Shown here piece after piece: positions 53,401-62,164 of a DNA stretch of 64,000 nt. How positions within the stretch are numbered: the first letter of the stretch is position 1; every line of letters begins with the position of its first letter. The stretch comes from DATFNI01 sp963787205 (GTDB lineage: Bacteria > Bacteroidota > Rhodothermia > Balneolales > DATFMH01): positions 124,001 to 188,000 of the forward strand of contig CAWBCD010000010.1 in the NCBI GenBank assembly GCA_963787205.1, read 5' to 3'. The translations under genes were made by a program, and so were the position numbers. The notes under the pieces were generated by a model. That model saw only the letters and a list, made by a program, of their open reading frames with translations. It was not told where the DNA came from and made no database searches.

Positions 53401-53850
53401 AAAAGTTATGCCAATGCTACAATCAACGATCTTTTTTCTTCTCAGGAGTTAAATCAAGCCAAGATTCTCAAAGCCAACGACTTAAAAACGACCTACTTCG
53501 AGTCGTATACAGATGCCAATCATCAATTACATTATAAAGTGGGATCACTACCGATTCAGGCGCAAACATCACCTGTTTTCGCTATGACGAGTATCGATTA
53601 CAATCACGACGGTAATAAAGACCTCCTGCTTTTCGGAAACATATCCCATACGCGCGTTCGCTTTGGCAACTATGACAGTAATTATGGTATCCTGCTTGAA
53701 TCGAATGGAAAAGGATCGTTCAAATATATCCCGCAATGGAAATCGGGCTTTAAAGTTACGGGAGATGTCAGAAGTGTCCTGAATCTCGGGAATACGTTGT
53801 TGTTGGGGATTGACCAGAGGAAAGTGGAAGCTTACCGGCTTGAAAAGTGA
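50497..53850 (+). CDS. Large FG-GAP/VCBS repeat lipoprotein with ASPIC/UnbV domain
   Basis: The protein has 1117 residues. The leader LMVIFFTIGSC gives a lipobox (IGSC). It has at least a dozen calcium-loop repeats, for example DVNGDGRPDLYF, DINGDGKLDIYV, DYDHDGDLDLLL, DFNNDGWPDIYI, DINNDGYTDIFS, DLDNDGDLDLIM, DANGDGYPDLYV, DINGDGHPDLFV and DFNNDGKPDIVV. An ASPIC/UnbV domain interrupts the propellers at about residue 520-610 (EGIGSKVTIFTHEKQQDLEE, LRIIWPTGKEQKLYH). Family members accompany SusCD pairs in many Bacteroidota. A surface glycan-binding role is inference. It is transcribed divergently from susC. Confidence 0.9.
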   Translation: MTDRRWVLQMLSLMVIFFTIGSCNHRKKPTKEKTLFKLLSPSQTHVTFNNKLTQGLNTNVLMYESFYNGGGVAVGDVNGDGRPDLYFSGNMTSNHLYLNEGQMHFKDITQEAGVAGRPGPWKTGVTMVDINGDGKLDIYVCYSGNSANPNDRRNQLFINLGNDKNGVPHFKNEAKKYGLDNAGFSTQAYFFDYDHDGDLDLLLVNYNPQQPQNMSAMEVQNTLKKNAPYFSTRLLQNDNGHFVDVTKQAGLNTSSLSYGLGAGIADFNNDGWPDIYITNDYFVPDFLYINNKNGTFTNELTSQIRHTSLSSMGIDASDINNDGYTDIFSLDMLPESNYRQKVLLPQSNRNTYEFTKKVGFYYQYERNMLQLNNGDNTFSEIGQLSGISNTDWSWAPLFADFNNNGWKDLFISNGYLHDYTNMDFLQFMRNYLTQKRRTGGVYRKDLLYVAKQMPTTHLVNYIYRNNGNLTFTNMDKKWGMTKATNSNGAVYADLDNDGDLDLIMNNIDGPASIYENEANTLLKNHYLEVRLKGSGKNTEGIGSKVTIFTHEKQQDLEEMPTRGFQSSVSPVLHFGLAQDSTIDSLRIIWPTGKEQKLYHVSANQILTLNEVNAKNTFNYSKKENTIFEKVKSPISFQHKEPDFNDFERQPLMVNPMSFFGPPMAESKPLKNGDQYIYIGGGNGQPGKLFIRQKNGRIISKNEPAFTANAASNDASATFFDANGDGYPDLYVCSGGYDKYAANSQQLEDRLYLNDGKGNFTLDKNALPQMYTSTSCVRAADINGDGHPDLFVGGRVIPGEYPKTPESYILINNGHGVFKDETEQVAPGLRNIGMVTDAKWVDLNGDHKKDLIVVGEWMPVSVFINENGKLVNETKKYFKKDYRGWWNKILVGDFNNDGKPDIVVGNLGLNSQVKASDSEPARLYYSDFDNNGIVDPILCFYIQGKSYPYVTRDRLIRQIPSMQDKFPTYKSYANATINDLFSSQELNQAKILKANDLKTTYFESYTDANHQLHYKVGSLPIQAQTSPVFAMTSIDYNHDGNKDLLLFGNISHTRVRFGNYDSNYGILLESNGKGSFKYIPQWKSGFKVTGDVRSVLNLGNTLLLGIDQRKVEAYRLEK

Positions 53851-53869
53851 TGAAAGGAAGGTAGGTTAG

Positions 53870-53926
53870 CCCCCGGATTAATCCGGGGGTTAACGGATTC
53901 TTAGATTCCCTAAGCCGTTTCAACGG
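53870..53926. repeat. REP-like double palindrome after the FG-GAP gene
   Basis: CCCCCGGATTAATCCGGGGG (53870-53889, a perfect 20-bp palindrome) is followed by CCGTTTCAACGG (53915-53926, near-palindromic). It probably also serves as a terminator between convergent genes. Confidence 0.7.
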
Positions 53927-54021
53927 TTTATTCGAACCCTGGGGACAAGCCTCAATGCGCTATACGTTGAAAATGGCCGAATTTTGTGTCGAACTCACGT
54001 TATTTTACCTATCTGCCCCTT

Positions 54022-55752
54022 CTAAAAACCCATCCTGACATTGTTATTCTTAACAACATAAGGTCTGTACGATACTATCGAAACATGTTGTACAGATGGG
54101 ATTTGATTACTGGTTGATGGCTGAACTACCTGCCGATCCCTTGGTCTTCTTGATGGCATGTGATTATCAGCCGATGGTCGAACTACCAGCACAAGCGTGT
54201 TTTCCCCGCTGTGTAACCAGGGTTTGGGCAAATAGAATTTCCTCTGCGGACCCTTTGAAAAATATCGTCCTTCCAAATGTCCGTTGATCCAAATCTGAGC
54301 ATCCCCTGTAGCTTTGATCTTTGCTGCCAGTGGGATGGTCCAGCTATCATTAGAAGGCAGGTTAAACGTCATCCGGTACCAGGTAATGTCATTATTGGCC
54401 TTATAGTGATCTATCGACACAGATTTCTCAAATGTATTGCTGTTTGTGCGATACTGATCCCATCCTTCTGAATGGCCATACAGACCTTTATTGACCGTCA
54501 GATCCATTTTTAAGGACGGATTATCAAACCTGACGACGGCTGGTCTGTAGATTCCCCCCAGTCCTTTGCCATTATTGACATAAACGGCTATGGTGTTGAT
54601 ACCGGCATGAACCCTGTTCTCGAGAGACACATTGAATGAGGTATATCGACCTTCCTTGTAAGTAACTTTTTGACCGTTAATAAAGACCGTGGCTTTCCCA
54701 TACACAGCCTGTAAATCCAGGACTGGATGAGAATTTTTTTCGATCTCTTTTTGGGTCAGCGTGAAATAGCCACGATACCAGGTGGACGTTTGATTTGCCA
54801 GTCCTCTCCGGTATAATCCCTGCCAGTCACCGGCTCTCATGTCCGGCCAGTGGCGGTCATCAAACCATGCCTGGGCTTTCTTGGGTGAAGCAGTAAGCGG
54901 ACCTACATTATGGGGTGAATATTTCCAGTCATTGATAATGATTGGTTTTTGAGCATCAATCAGATGAACGGAAACAAGTCCCTTGAGCTGCAAATCAATG
55001 GCATCACCATCAATTCTTCCCTCATTTTCATAGACAATTTTTATGTGATGATCTTGATGCCCCTGCGGCAACTTGGCAACGTCTATAACATTCCGGAAAG
55101 AACTCCCCGATAATCCCTTAATAAACTTGCCGTCGATATAAACACCGTGCCAGTCGATGTTGTAAAAATCGAAGGCAAGCTCTCCCGTACCCGGATAACT
55201 GATATCTCCGTGATAGACGTAATAACCATTATCATATAATCCGTTGACACCTAGACTCGCAAAACTGCCATCCGGCATTTTCTCGATTGATTTACCCTGA
55301 ACGTCTGATTGCTCAGGATCTTCGGCTATCTTGGCCTTCGTTATATCGATATTATGGAACGGAGAAGGAGGTGTTAAAAACCTGAATGTATTGATATACA
55401 AACTCCCCTTTCTTTCTCTTTCTATCCTCTCACTATGGCCATTTACCTGCACACGTTTTAACGGCTGAGCGCTCACAACGGCCATATTATCAGAACCGGG
55501 ATGAGTCTGTACATTCAGGTTCAGGCTACCTCTTCCGGATCCTTCCTTGCTCATATTGTAGGAATCGGAAACAATGGAAACCTGTTGTCCGCCTGTATTA
55601 AAAGTGCGGGAACGGGCAGCCCGACTCCATGAAGTCAATCCTACCAAAGCGTTGCCGGCACTCACCCACTGGTCACCATCAATAACCCGGTCATTTATAA
55701 GATGACCATTCACCTTCATTGAGACAGGATCACCTTTCTGACCGTACGCCAA
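54022..55752 (-). CDS. GH35 C-terminal fragment (jelly-roll domains)
   Basis: Open frame beginning at a TTG inside the gene. The same frame is in fact open back to about 55878. It encodes the non-catalytic beta-sandwich domains (TWYRGYFTLTQKEIEK, LDLQAVYGKATVFINGQKVT). Confidence 0.7.
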   Translation of the reverse strand: MAYGQKGDPVSMKVNGHLINDRVIDGDQWVSAGNALVGLTSWSRAARSRTFNTGGQQVSIVSDSYNMSKEGSGRGSLNLNVQTHPGSDNMAVVSAQPLKRVQVNGHSERIERERKGSLYINTFRFLTPPSPFHNIDITKAKIAEDPEQSDVQGKSIEKMPDGSFASLGVNGLYDNGYYVYHGDISYPGTGELAFDFYNIDWHGVYIDGKFIKGLSGSSFRNVIDVAKLPQGHQDHHIKIVYENEGRIDGDAIDLQLKGLVSVHLIDAQKPIIINDWKYSPHNVGPLTASPKKAQAWFDDRHWPDMRAGDWQGLYRRGLANQTSTWYRGYFTLTQKEIEKNSHPVLDLQAVYGKATVFINGQKVTYKEGRYTSFNVSLENRVHAGINTIAVYVNNGKGLGGIYRPAVVRFDNPSLKMDLTVNKGLYGHSEGWDQYRTNSNTFEKSVSIDHYKANNDITWYRMTFNLPSNDSWTIPLAAKIKATGDAQIWINGHLEGRYFSKGPQRKFYLPKPWLHSGENTLVLVVRPSADNHMPSRRPRDRQVVQPSTSNQIPSVQHVSIVSYRPYVVKNNNVRMGF

Positions 55753-55870
55753 TATAAAGGGGCTCTTATTTATTTTAGTGAATTGTGATAATTGTACATT
55801 GGCGTCTTCGACAGTTGCACCCGACTGAGTGTCTTTGAGAACATAGAATTTGGAAGACCTGGGAGATAGA

Positions 55871-57160
55871 TTAACATTGAGGTGTCACGTTTCCTGCGGA
55901 GCCGCCCTCATCAACTGTAATCATTGCTCTTTGGAGCGTATCAGCCACATTGCGAACATAAAGTATCTGTTCACTTGAATTGCCTCGCAGAATGGTATTA
56001 ATATCCGGTTTATTTACGGTAACCGTATTGGTCATTTCAGGCAATTTCGTATACCGGGGACCCGTGACATTCAAAAAATCCCCAATCAATTTTACTGCCC
56101 GGTATTTTTTCCACAGGCCGCCGGGTTCGCTTATCGGTGCGGTATAATCGTAGGAAGTCGTTCGTCCAAGAGAACCGCTATAACCATAATTGGTACCTCC
56201 GTAAAACATGTAGTAGTTAAAGCCATCAAAACCGTGCGAAATCACATATTTTGTTAAGGCATTAACCTGAGCGGCTCCATATAATTTTGGATATCGTACT
56301 GCTTTACCCCTGTTACTGGAGAACCAGCCACCCTGAAGTTCGGTTATCATTGGAGGGACATCGGGTTCGGTGCGTCTTATCAATTTGACGGATTCACCTA
56401 AGCGAGAGAAATGCCATTTGGGATAAAAATTATCCGCATCCATGATTTGCGACATGACCTTGTCGGTGTTGTCTCTCGATACGGATGTCCAGCAGGTTAT
56501 CAGCGGGATTGTAATCCCATTCTTTTTAGCCGAATGATAGAGGTCTTTGATGTAATTGGTTCGCAATGAATCCGGCAGACCGGAGAAATCATACTCGTTT
56601 TCCAACTGCATAAGAATGATATTACCGCCATTGGTTATCTGATGTTTTCGAATGATTGGTAATACCTCATCATACCAGTAATTAGACCACTTTTCATCCA
56701 GCGGCGTATCCGTTCGAAAACCAATTTCCTTATATGCCAGCCAATGTGGCCAGCCTCCGACATCCCACTCAGCATTAATAAAGGGTCCGGGCCTGATAAT
56801 CACCCAGAGATGATGATTGGCGCAATCTTTAATGAATTGCTCAAGATTAGAAAAATCCGCCTTGTTTGGTTCTTTTTCCTGGAAATTCCACGGTATATAT
56901 GTCTCAACCGTATTGAAACCGGCGGCTTTTATCTTTTGTAACCGATCATTCCAAAGCTCCGGCGTTAACCGGAAATAGTGAAACCCGGCACTAAAAATGT
57001 AAACGGGTTTATTATTTATGAAGAAACCATGACTATCGTACCGGATTATATTCGGATGCGAAAAGTGAACAGTCCGCAGACTGTCACTGCCATAACTTGT
57101 GCTGCTTATAAATAAGACAGAACATAAGGTTACTGTTAAAGCAAAAATTATCTTCTTCAT
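55871..57160 (-). CDS. GH35 N-terminal fragment (catalytic TIM barrel)
   Basis: This fragment carries the full signal peptide and the catalytic domain with both glutamates and could fold on its own, so residual activity is conceivable. It ends VTPQC at the frameshift. Confidence 0.75.
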   Translation of the reverse strand: MKKIIFALTVTLCSVLFISSTSYGSDSLRTVHFSHPNIIRYDSHGFFINNKPVYIFSAGFHYFRLTPELWNDRLQKIKAAGFNTVETYIPWNFQEKEPNKADFSNLEQFIKDCANHHLWVIIRPGPFINAEWDVGGWPHWLAYKEIGFRTDTPLDEKWSNYWYDEVLPIIRKHQITNGGNIILMQLENEYDFSGLPDSLRTNYIKDLYHSAKKNGITIPLITCWTSVSRDNTDKVMSQIMDADNFYPKWHFSRLGESVKLIRRTEPDVPPMITELQGGWFSSNRGKAVRYPKLYGAAQVNALTKYVISHGFDGFNYYMFYGGTNYGYSGSLGRTTSYDYTAPISEPGGLWKKYRAVKLIGDFLNVTGPRYTKLPEMTNTVTVNKPDINTILRGNSSEQILYVRNVADTLQRAMITVDEGGSAGNVTPQC

Positions 57161-57250
57161 AATAAGACCATGCCAAATCTGATTTTTAAAATATTGATTG
57201 CCATTGCCCGATAATGCCGTTCTTGGCGTCATCTTGTTCCACACAACAGA

Positions 57251-60205
57251 TCAGATTGAAGAGGTGTTCGGGGCAGATGCTTTTTCCGCAACCAGTTGTA
57301 CTGATGCCTTCTCCAGTCCACTCGATTGGGCAGTAACCTGGAGTTTTCCTGCTTTCGGACTCGCCTTTGCCAGTACCATACAGTATCCCATGAAGGCGCT
57401 TCTGTAATCAGCCTGATTGGGTTCGTGACTGCTTGGATCGCCGTTGCCAACCCCGGCATTGGAGCCGACGCCGGAAATATCAAAGGAGATCTTGTTGCTT
57501 GCCGTTGGTACCACACGTCCGTGCGAATCCACTACGGCTACGGTAACAGCAACGGTATCCTCACCATCAGCAACCAACCGCGTGCGATCCGGCATCAGCT
57601 TGATAGCGGCCGGGGCACCGGTTGTCTCTACAATTTTGTGAGCGACTTCACGGCCATTGATGTAACCTCTGGCCTCAAGACGACCCGGATGATAGGTCAC
57701 TTTGTCCCATTGCAGATGGCGAAACTCGGGCATAGATTTTTTACCAAGGCTGCGGCCGTTCAGGAATAATTCCACCTCGTCACAGTTGCTGAAGCACCAG
57801 ACCGGGACATTCTGTCCCTCCTTGCCATGCCAGTTCCAATGCGGGAAAATATGCACCATGGGCTCGCTCCTCATCCACCAGGCTTTCCAGTAGTAGGCCG
57901 CGTCTTTCGGGAAGCCGCACATGTCCAGGAAACCGAAATTGGAATTAATTTCCGGCCAGCCGAATGGTGTTGTCTCGCCACGGTAATCGAAGCCGGTCCA
58001 GTAAAATCCACCGGCAACAAACTTGCGTGATCCGAGCGGCTGCCACGATCCGTCCGGAGCCATGTAGCTGCTCTTGTGGGCAGTCGTTTTGTCGGTATGG
58101 TAGACGCCGCGGCACTCAGTGTTGCTTCCAATTTCACTGCCGAAAAGCATTTTGTCGGGGAATTCCCTGTGCAGGATGTCGAAATCCTTATAGTTGTAAT
58201 TCACGCCCAACAAGTCTTCCGCATCGGCGACGCCGCCCTTCCAGGCCTGGTGTTCGGCCCCGCTGTTGTTCGCACACGTCACAGGCCGCGTGTTGTCGTG
58301 CTTATGAACCGCTTTCATGAGCGCGGTCATCATCTCTTTGGCGAAAGGCGTGTTTTGAATGGAGAACTCCTCGTTCCACATGGACCACATTATAACGCTT
58401 GGATGGTTGCGGTCGCGCAGCACCATGGATTCCATATGCCAGGTGTTGTCGTAGGGCTGCCCCTTCCATGATTTCACGGCAATGGATGACCCCGGGTGGC
58501 GGTTTTCGTCCATTACCAGCATACCCAGTTCGTCGCAGGCCTCATACATGGACGGTGTCATCGGATTGTGCGAGCAGCGTATGGCGTTGCAGCCAAATTC
58601 CTTCAACCGTTTCATGCGGTAATACAAGAGACTGTCCGGAATCCCAATGCCAACGCCAACGAAATCCTGGTGGTTGCAGACACCGTTGAGTTTCACAGAC
58701 TTCTCATTCAGAAAGAAGCCCTCGTTGGGATCAAAACGCAGCGTGCGGATGCCGAACTTCTGCGAGTGGCGATCAACAACCTTGCCATCCCGCGAAAGTT
58801 CCGTCACCACAGTGTATCGATTACGTTCATCGAGTGACCATAGCCGTACAGAAGACAGATTGATCTCCTGTTTCAACTTCGTGCCACTGTGCAAATGACT
58901 TGGCTGATCCATATCGGGCGAGGAGAGAATCTTTTTGCGGGCATCGCCCGGAATGGGACTTGGCGTCACCTTAAGATTGCTGGTTGCCTTCCCGACTTCC
59001 TTCCCGTCCGGATCGAGTATGGTGGAAACCACCGAGCAGTTTTGGGAGTTCTGCATCCGGTTGGCCACCATAGTCTCAATATGAAGTTTGGCAGAAGCCG
59101 CACCGGTCACATTCGCTACATCGCTGGTAACATAGACGCCCCATGGAGCGACGTGAGTTGGATCGGCAACGTTAAGCCAGACGTGCCGGTAAATTCCGCC
59201 GCCCTCATACCACCAGCCTTCAAAATCCGTCGGGTCTACGTATACGGCCAGCAGGTTTTCCGCTCCAAACCGAACCGCATCGGAAAGATCCACGTGAAAG
59301 GATGTGTAACCTCCCGGATGCTGACTGATCAGTTTGCCGTTGACATAAATACGTGCATTGCGAAACACGCCCTCGAAGTAAAGCCATATGCTTTTGCCCT
59401 TATCCGATGCGTCCACCGTAAATTTTCTTCGATACCAGGCAGGATAAACGGGGAGAGAACCATGACCGGTGTTAGCTTTTTGACTGTATTCCCCCTCGAC
59501 GATGTAATCGTGCGGCAACTGAACCAAACGCCATGAACTGTCATCTACATCCTGCGAGAAATATTGGTTTGATTTGGGCACCGACACCCGTCCCAGCGAC
59601 ACATCTCCATAAATACCGCCCGGCCCGGCGGTATTTTGTACGCGCACAACCAGAATATTGGGACCGCCGGCTTTCCAGGCTGAGTCGAGATTCACCTTGA
59701 AAGGTGAAGACCAGCCGTGATGGGAATGCAATAATTTGCCATTCAGGTAAACTTTAGCGTTGTCGTCTACCTGTGTGAAGGCCACGGTCCGGCCCGAAGT
59801 ATTCATTGCCGGCAACTCGGTGCGAAACCATCCGTATCCGATGTAATTCATCTGACCTTTGCCTGAATTCACCGTGCCGGGGTTGGTGGTTTTCCAACCC
59901 TGACCGGAAGTATCCAAATCGGGCCGTGACATCATATTCGCCTGATTCGGTTTTCCCTTAGTCCACACCCATTTGCTCAGGGATCTTGCGTCTTTGAGTT
60001 TGGCTGGCGGCATCGGTTTGAAACGCCAGTTGAAGTCCAATAACTCGCGGCGGCGTGGAGCCAGTACATTACTCGCTGCTGGGTACATCCCCAATGCCGA
60101 GCGTTCATCTCCGGGGACAGCATGTACCAATTGATGCAGGTACAATGGCATGGTCGCAAAGGCGGCCGTGCCTAATCCTAATTTGAGAAATTCAATTCGT
60201 TTCAT
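57251..60205 (-). CDS. GH2 beta-galactosidase, GalB type
   Basis: This 984-residue enzyme is of the GalB-like GH2 group. The N-terminus MKRIEFLKLGLGTAAFATMP resembles a short twin-arginine-free leader, so periplasmic export is likely. Domains: jelly roll split by an insertion (FTQVDDNAKVYLNGKLLHSH, WLYFEGVFRNARIYVNGKLI), Ig-like, TIM barrel with acid/base Glu612 in IMWSMWNEEFSIQN and nucleophile Glu691 in MLFGSEIGSNTECRG, DUF4982-like region (VWCFSNCDEVELFLNGRSLG) and a bacterial Ig-like domain (TRLVADGEDTVAVTVAVVDS). The sequence differs clearly from the three LacZ-type enzymes of the window. It precedes GH35 in the same operon and follows susD after a double hairpin. Confidence 0.93.
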   Translation of the reverse strand: MKRIEFLKLGLGTAAFATMPLYLHQLVHAVPGDERSALGMYPAASNVLAPRRRELLDFNWRFKPMPPAKLKDARSLSKWVWTKGKPNQANMMSRPDLDTSGQGWKTTNPGTVNSGKGQMNYIGYGWFRTELPAMNTSGRTVAFTQVDDNAKVYLNGKLLHSHHGWSSPFKVNLDSAWKAGGPNILVVRVQNTAGPGGIYGDVSLGRVSVPKSNQYFSQDVDDSSWRLVQLPHDYIVEGEYSQKANTGHGSLPVYPAWYRRKFTVDASDKGKSIWLYFEGVFRNARIYVNGKLISQHPGGYTSFHVDLSDAVRFGAENLLAVYVDPTDFEGWWYEGGGIYRHVWLNVADPTHVAPWGVYVTSDVANVTGAASAKLHIETMVANRMQNSQNCSVVSTILDPDGKEVGKATSNLKVTPSPIPGDARKKILSSPDMDQPSHLHSGTKLKQEINLSSVRLWSLDERNRYTVVTELSRDGKVVDRHSQKFGIRTLRFDPNEGFFLNEKSVKLNGVCNHQDFVGVGIGIPDSLLYYRMKRLKEFGCNAIRCSHNPMTPSMYEACDELGMLVMDENRHPGSSIAVKSWKGQPYDNTWHMESMVLRDRNHPSVIMWSMWNEEFSIQNTPFAKEMMTALMKAVHKHDNTRPVTCANNSGAEHQAWKGGVADAEDLLGVNYNYKDFDILHREFPDKMLFGSEIGSNTECRGVYHTDKTTAHKSSYMAPDGSWQPLGSRKFVAGGFYWTGFDYRGETTPFGWPEINSNFGFLDMCGFPKDAAYYWKAWWMRSEPMVHIFPHWNWHGKEGQNVPVWCFSNCDEVELFLNGRSLGKKSMPEFRHLQWDKVTYHPGRLEARGYINGREVAHKIVETTGAPAAIKLMPDRTRLVADGEDTVAVTVAVVDSHGRVVPTASNKISFDISGVGSNAGVGNGDPSSHEPNQADYRSAFMGYCMVLAKASPKAGKLQVTAQSSGLEKASVQLVAEKASAPNTSSI

Positions 60206-60310
60206 TTGTCTGGTTTACAAAGAACATGAAGAGTATGGGGTTTTGCTTCCAGCATCATTCATTGCCTGGCCAGGCAAATTATTGACTACCAAAAGCAGCG
60301 TCTGCAAATC

Positions 60311-60381
60311 GTCCCGAGGTCTCGGGACCAAAGAATCGCTCACAAAAATCGGAGCCCCAATCTTATGACAAATTGGGGCTC
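60311..60381 (-). terminator. Two hairpins between susD and galB-type gene
   Basis: GAGCCCCAAT / ATTGGGGCTC (60352-60381, 10-bp perfect stem, followed on the minus strand by CGATTTTTG) and GTCCCGAG / CTCGGGAC (60311-60328, 8-bp perfect stem). The first has the form of a terminator or attenuator after susD. The second could stabilise the downstream mRNA. Confidence 0.7.
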
Positions 60382-60421
60382 TTTAACTTTAATCGTACAC
60401 TAATTGGATGAAGTCATAACA

Positions 60422-62125
60422 TCAATAACCTGGATTTTGTCCGTTACTCCAGTTATCCGCTCCACCGTTTTGTTTCTCCATTGCCGAATTTTGAACAAGT
60501 ACACCATGTGGAATCGGCATCAGGAACTGATAGGAGTACCATGTTCGGTCAGCAATCTTAACCTGCTGATACGTCTTGGTTCCATTGGATTGTGGTGTAA
60601 TCTGCATTCCATAGAGTGGTGAATTAAACCATGCAAGATCTTTCCATCTCCGAAGGTTGTACCAGCTTTTGCCTTCAAAACAGAATTCCGCAGCCCATTC
60701 GTTATGAATGATATCCCTCATCTTGGACTGGCTCACGGAACCGTATGTGTTTTCTATGCTGGGCAACCCGACTCTTGCTCTTACCTGATCTACTGCGCTG
60801 TACACAGATGCAACCGGACCATTAGCTTCATTTTCGGCTTCCGCATATCCTAGCAGAACTCCGGCATACCGGAAGAAAATATAATTCTCCGGCGATTTTC
60901 CGTTTCGGACATTGGCCGCTTCACTTACGGTCTTATCAAGATACTTCCTGGTGTAATATCCGGTATTGCTAATATCACTCTGGGATCCAAGATCAATTTG
61001 ATTATTTCCTCCCATTTGTGTCCAGACGGTATCACCCTGCCAAACAGAACCATTGTAAATGATCGAATCATAAAATCTTTGCGATCTGTTTTTATAAGGG
61101 TTTTGAGGATCATAACCTGAGCCGGAATCACTGATCATTTTGCCATTACTCATGTCGAATTTGTCCACGAGGTTTTGCGTGGGGGTCCAGTTTCCCCACC
61201 CGGTTTCAACACCGCCCTGCATCGTCACGCCCCGATAGCCTTCGGCATATCCACCTTTAGCTGTCGTATATTCTCTTTGGAATATGAGTTCAGGATTAGA
61301 GGCTTGTGTCGAAGGATCCCACAGATCATTAAAATTCGGATCAAGTGAGTATACACCCATATCCATTACTTTTTTATATGAGTCGGCAGCATTTTGCCAT
61401 AATGTTTTATCATTCGATGGATTGAATAACGGGCTTGCTTCATTAAGTTCCACCCAGGCTTTCAGGGTCAGCGCGGCGCCTTTGGTGGGCCTTCCCACAT
61501 CGGCAGCACCGTGTGAGGCAGGCAAACTATCCGCAATGGCCGTCAATTCATCATCAATGAACTGGAAGGTTGCTTTCTGGGTGGCTCTTGGTCTGAAAAT
61601 TTTGTTCCCCTGTGTCTGGTTATCCAGAGGTATTTTTATGATCGGAACACCGCCATAATTCTCCCACAGCCAGGAATAAAACAATGCCCTAAGAAATCTG
61701 GCCTCGGGGATCCGTTGCTCCTTGTACGACTGGGGGATGTCTGCAGATTGTTCAACATTTTGAATAAAGACATTACACTGTCTTATTCTGCTATATTCCG
61801 TACCCCAGTCCCACATACCTCCCGGACCGTTAACTGTATTTTCGGGACTTATCCCGCCGGGATAAACTACCTGTCTGGCAGGCATCCATTCGGCACCGAC
61901 ATAAGAATACCCTATATAATGACTTATGAGATTCCACCCCTGATTTCTGAAATCAGGCTCATTATTGTAGATCCCGTTCAAAAACAGGTCCGCATTTTGG
62001 GACGAGGTCCAAACGCTGGCACTCGATATCTGGTTTTGCGGAGTGACATTCAGAAAATTGCTGCTGCAAGAGCTGACCGCCACAACAAGCACAACTGCTT
62101 CGATTAACCTTTTAAATGTATTCAT
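60422..62125 (-). CDS. SusD/RagB family outer-membrane glycan-binding lipoprotein (PUL 2)
   Basis: This 567-residue lipoprotein has leader LIEAVVLVVAVSSC (lipobox VSSC). AAGGAT lies upstream of the ATG. Features: FLNVTPQNQISSASVWTSSQ, EARFLRALFYSWLWENYGGV with PIIK, KGAALTLKAWVELNEASPLF, then YIFFRYAGVLLGYAEAENEA, VRARVGLPSIE, and IIHNEWAAEFCFEGKSWYNL with RRWKD. It ends NWSNGQNPGY, as many SusD proteins do. It is encoded 39 bp after susC and binds the polysaccharide at the cell surface. Confidence 0.95.
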   Translation of the reverse strand: MNTFKRLIEAVVLVVAVSSCSSNFLNVTPQNQISSASVWTSSQNADLFLNGIYNNEPDFRNQGWNLISHYIGYSYVGAEWMPARQVVYPGGISPENTVNGPGGMWDWGTEYSRIRQCNVFIQNVEQSADIPQSYKEQRIPEARFLRALFYSWLWENYGGVPIIKIPLDNQTQGNKIFRPRATQKATFQFIDDELTAIADSLPASHGAADVGRPTKGAALTLKAWVELNEASPLFNPSNDKTLWQNAADSYKKVMDMGVYSLDPNFNDLWDPSTQASNPELIFQREYTTAKGGYAEGYRGVTMQGGVETGWGNWTPTQNLVDKFDMSNGKMISDSGSGYDPQNPYKNRSQRFYDSIIYNGSVWQGDTVWTQMGGNNQIDLGSQSDISNTGYYTRKYLDKTVSEAANVRNGKSPENYIFFRYAGVLLGYAEAENEANGPVASVYSAVDQVRARVGLPSIENTYGSVSQSKMRDIIHNEWAAEFCFEGKSWYNLRRWKDLAWFNSPLYGMQITPQSNGTKTYQQVKIADRTWYSYQFLMPIPHGVLVQNSAMEKQNGGADNWSNGQNPGY

Positions 62126-62164
62126 GATTTATAAATCCTTAGGTTAAGCTTAAAAAAGTCAAAG

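Larger units (their letters stand above)
54022..57160 (-). pseudogene. GH35 beta-galactosidase interrupted by one frameshift
   Basis: Two open frames make one GH35 protein of about 1045 residues. ATG 57160 gives a signal peptide (MKKIIFALTVTLCSVLFISS); the frame is open to 57244. Catalytic domain: AGFHYFRLTPELWNDRLQKI, GFNTVETYIPWNFQE, RPGPFINAEWDVGGWPHWL, acid/base Glu189 in QLENEYDF, nucleophile Glu274 in MITELQGGWF. After GSAGNVTP the frame is lost at about 55879 (one extra base or two missing). The shifted frame continues without a stop through NVNLSPRSSKFYVLKDTQSG to the C-terminal jelly rolls (ARSRTFN, WYRMTFNLPSNDSWTIPLA, DAQIWINGHLEGRYF). The gene sits 7-90 bp behind GalB, depending on start, at the end of the second PUL. 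Confidence 0.85.
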
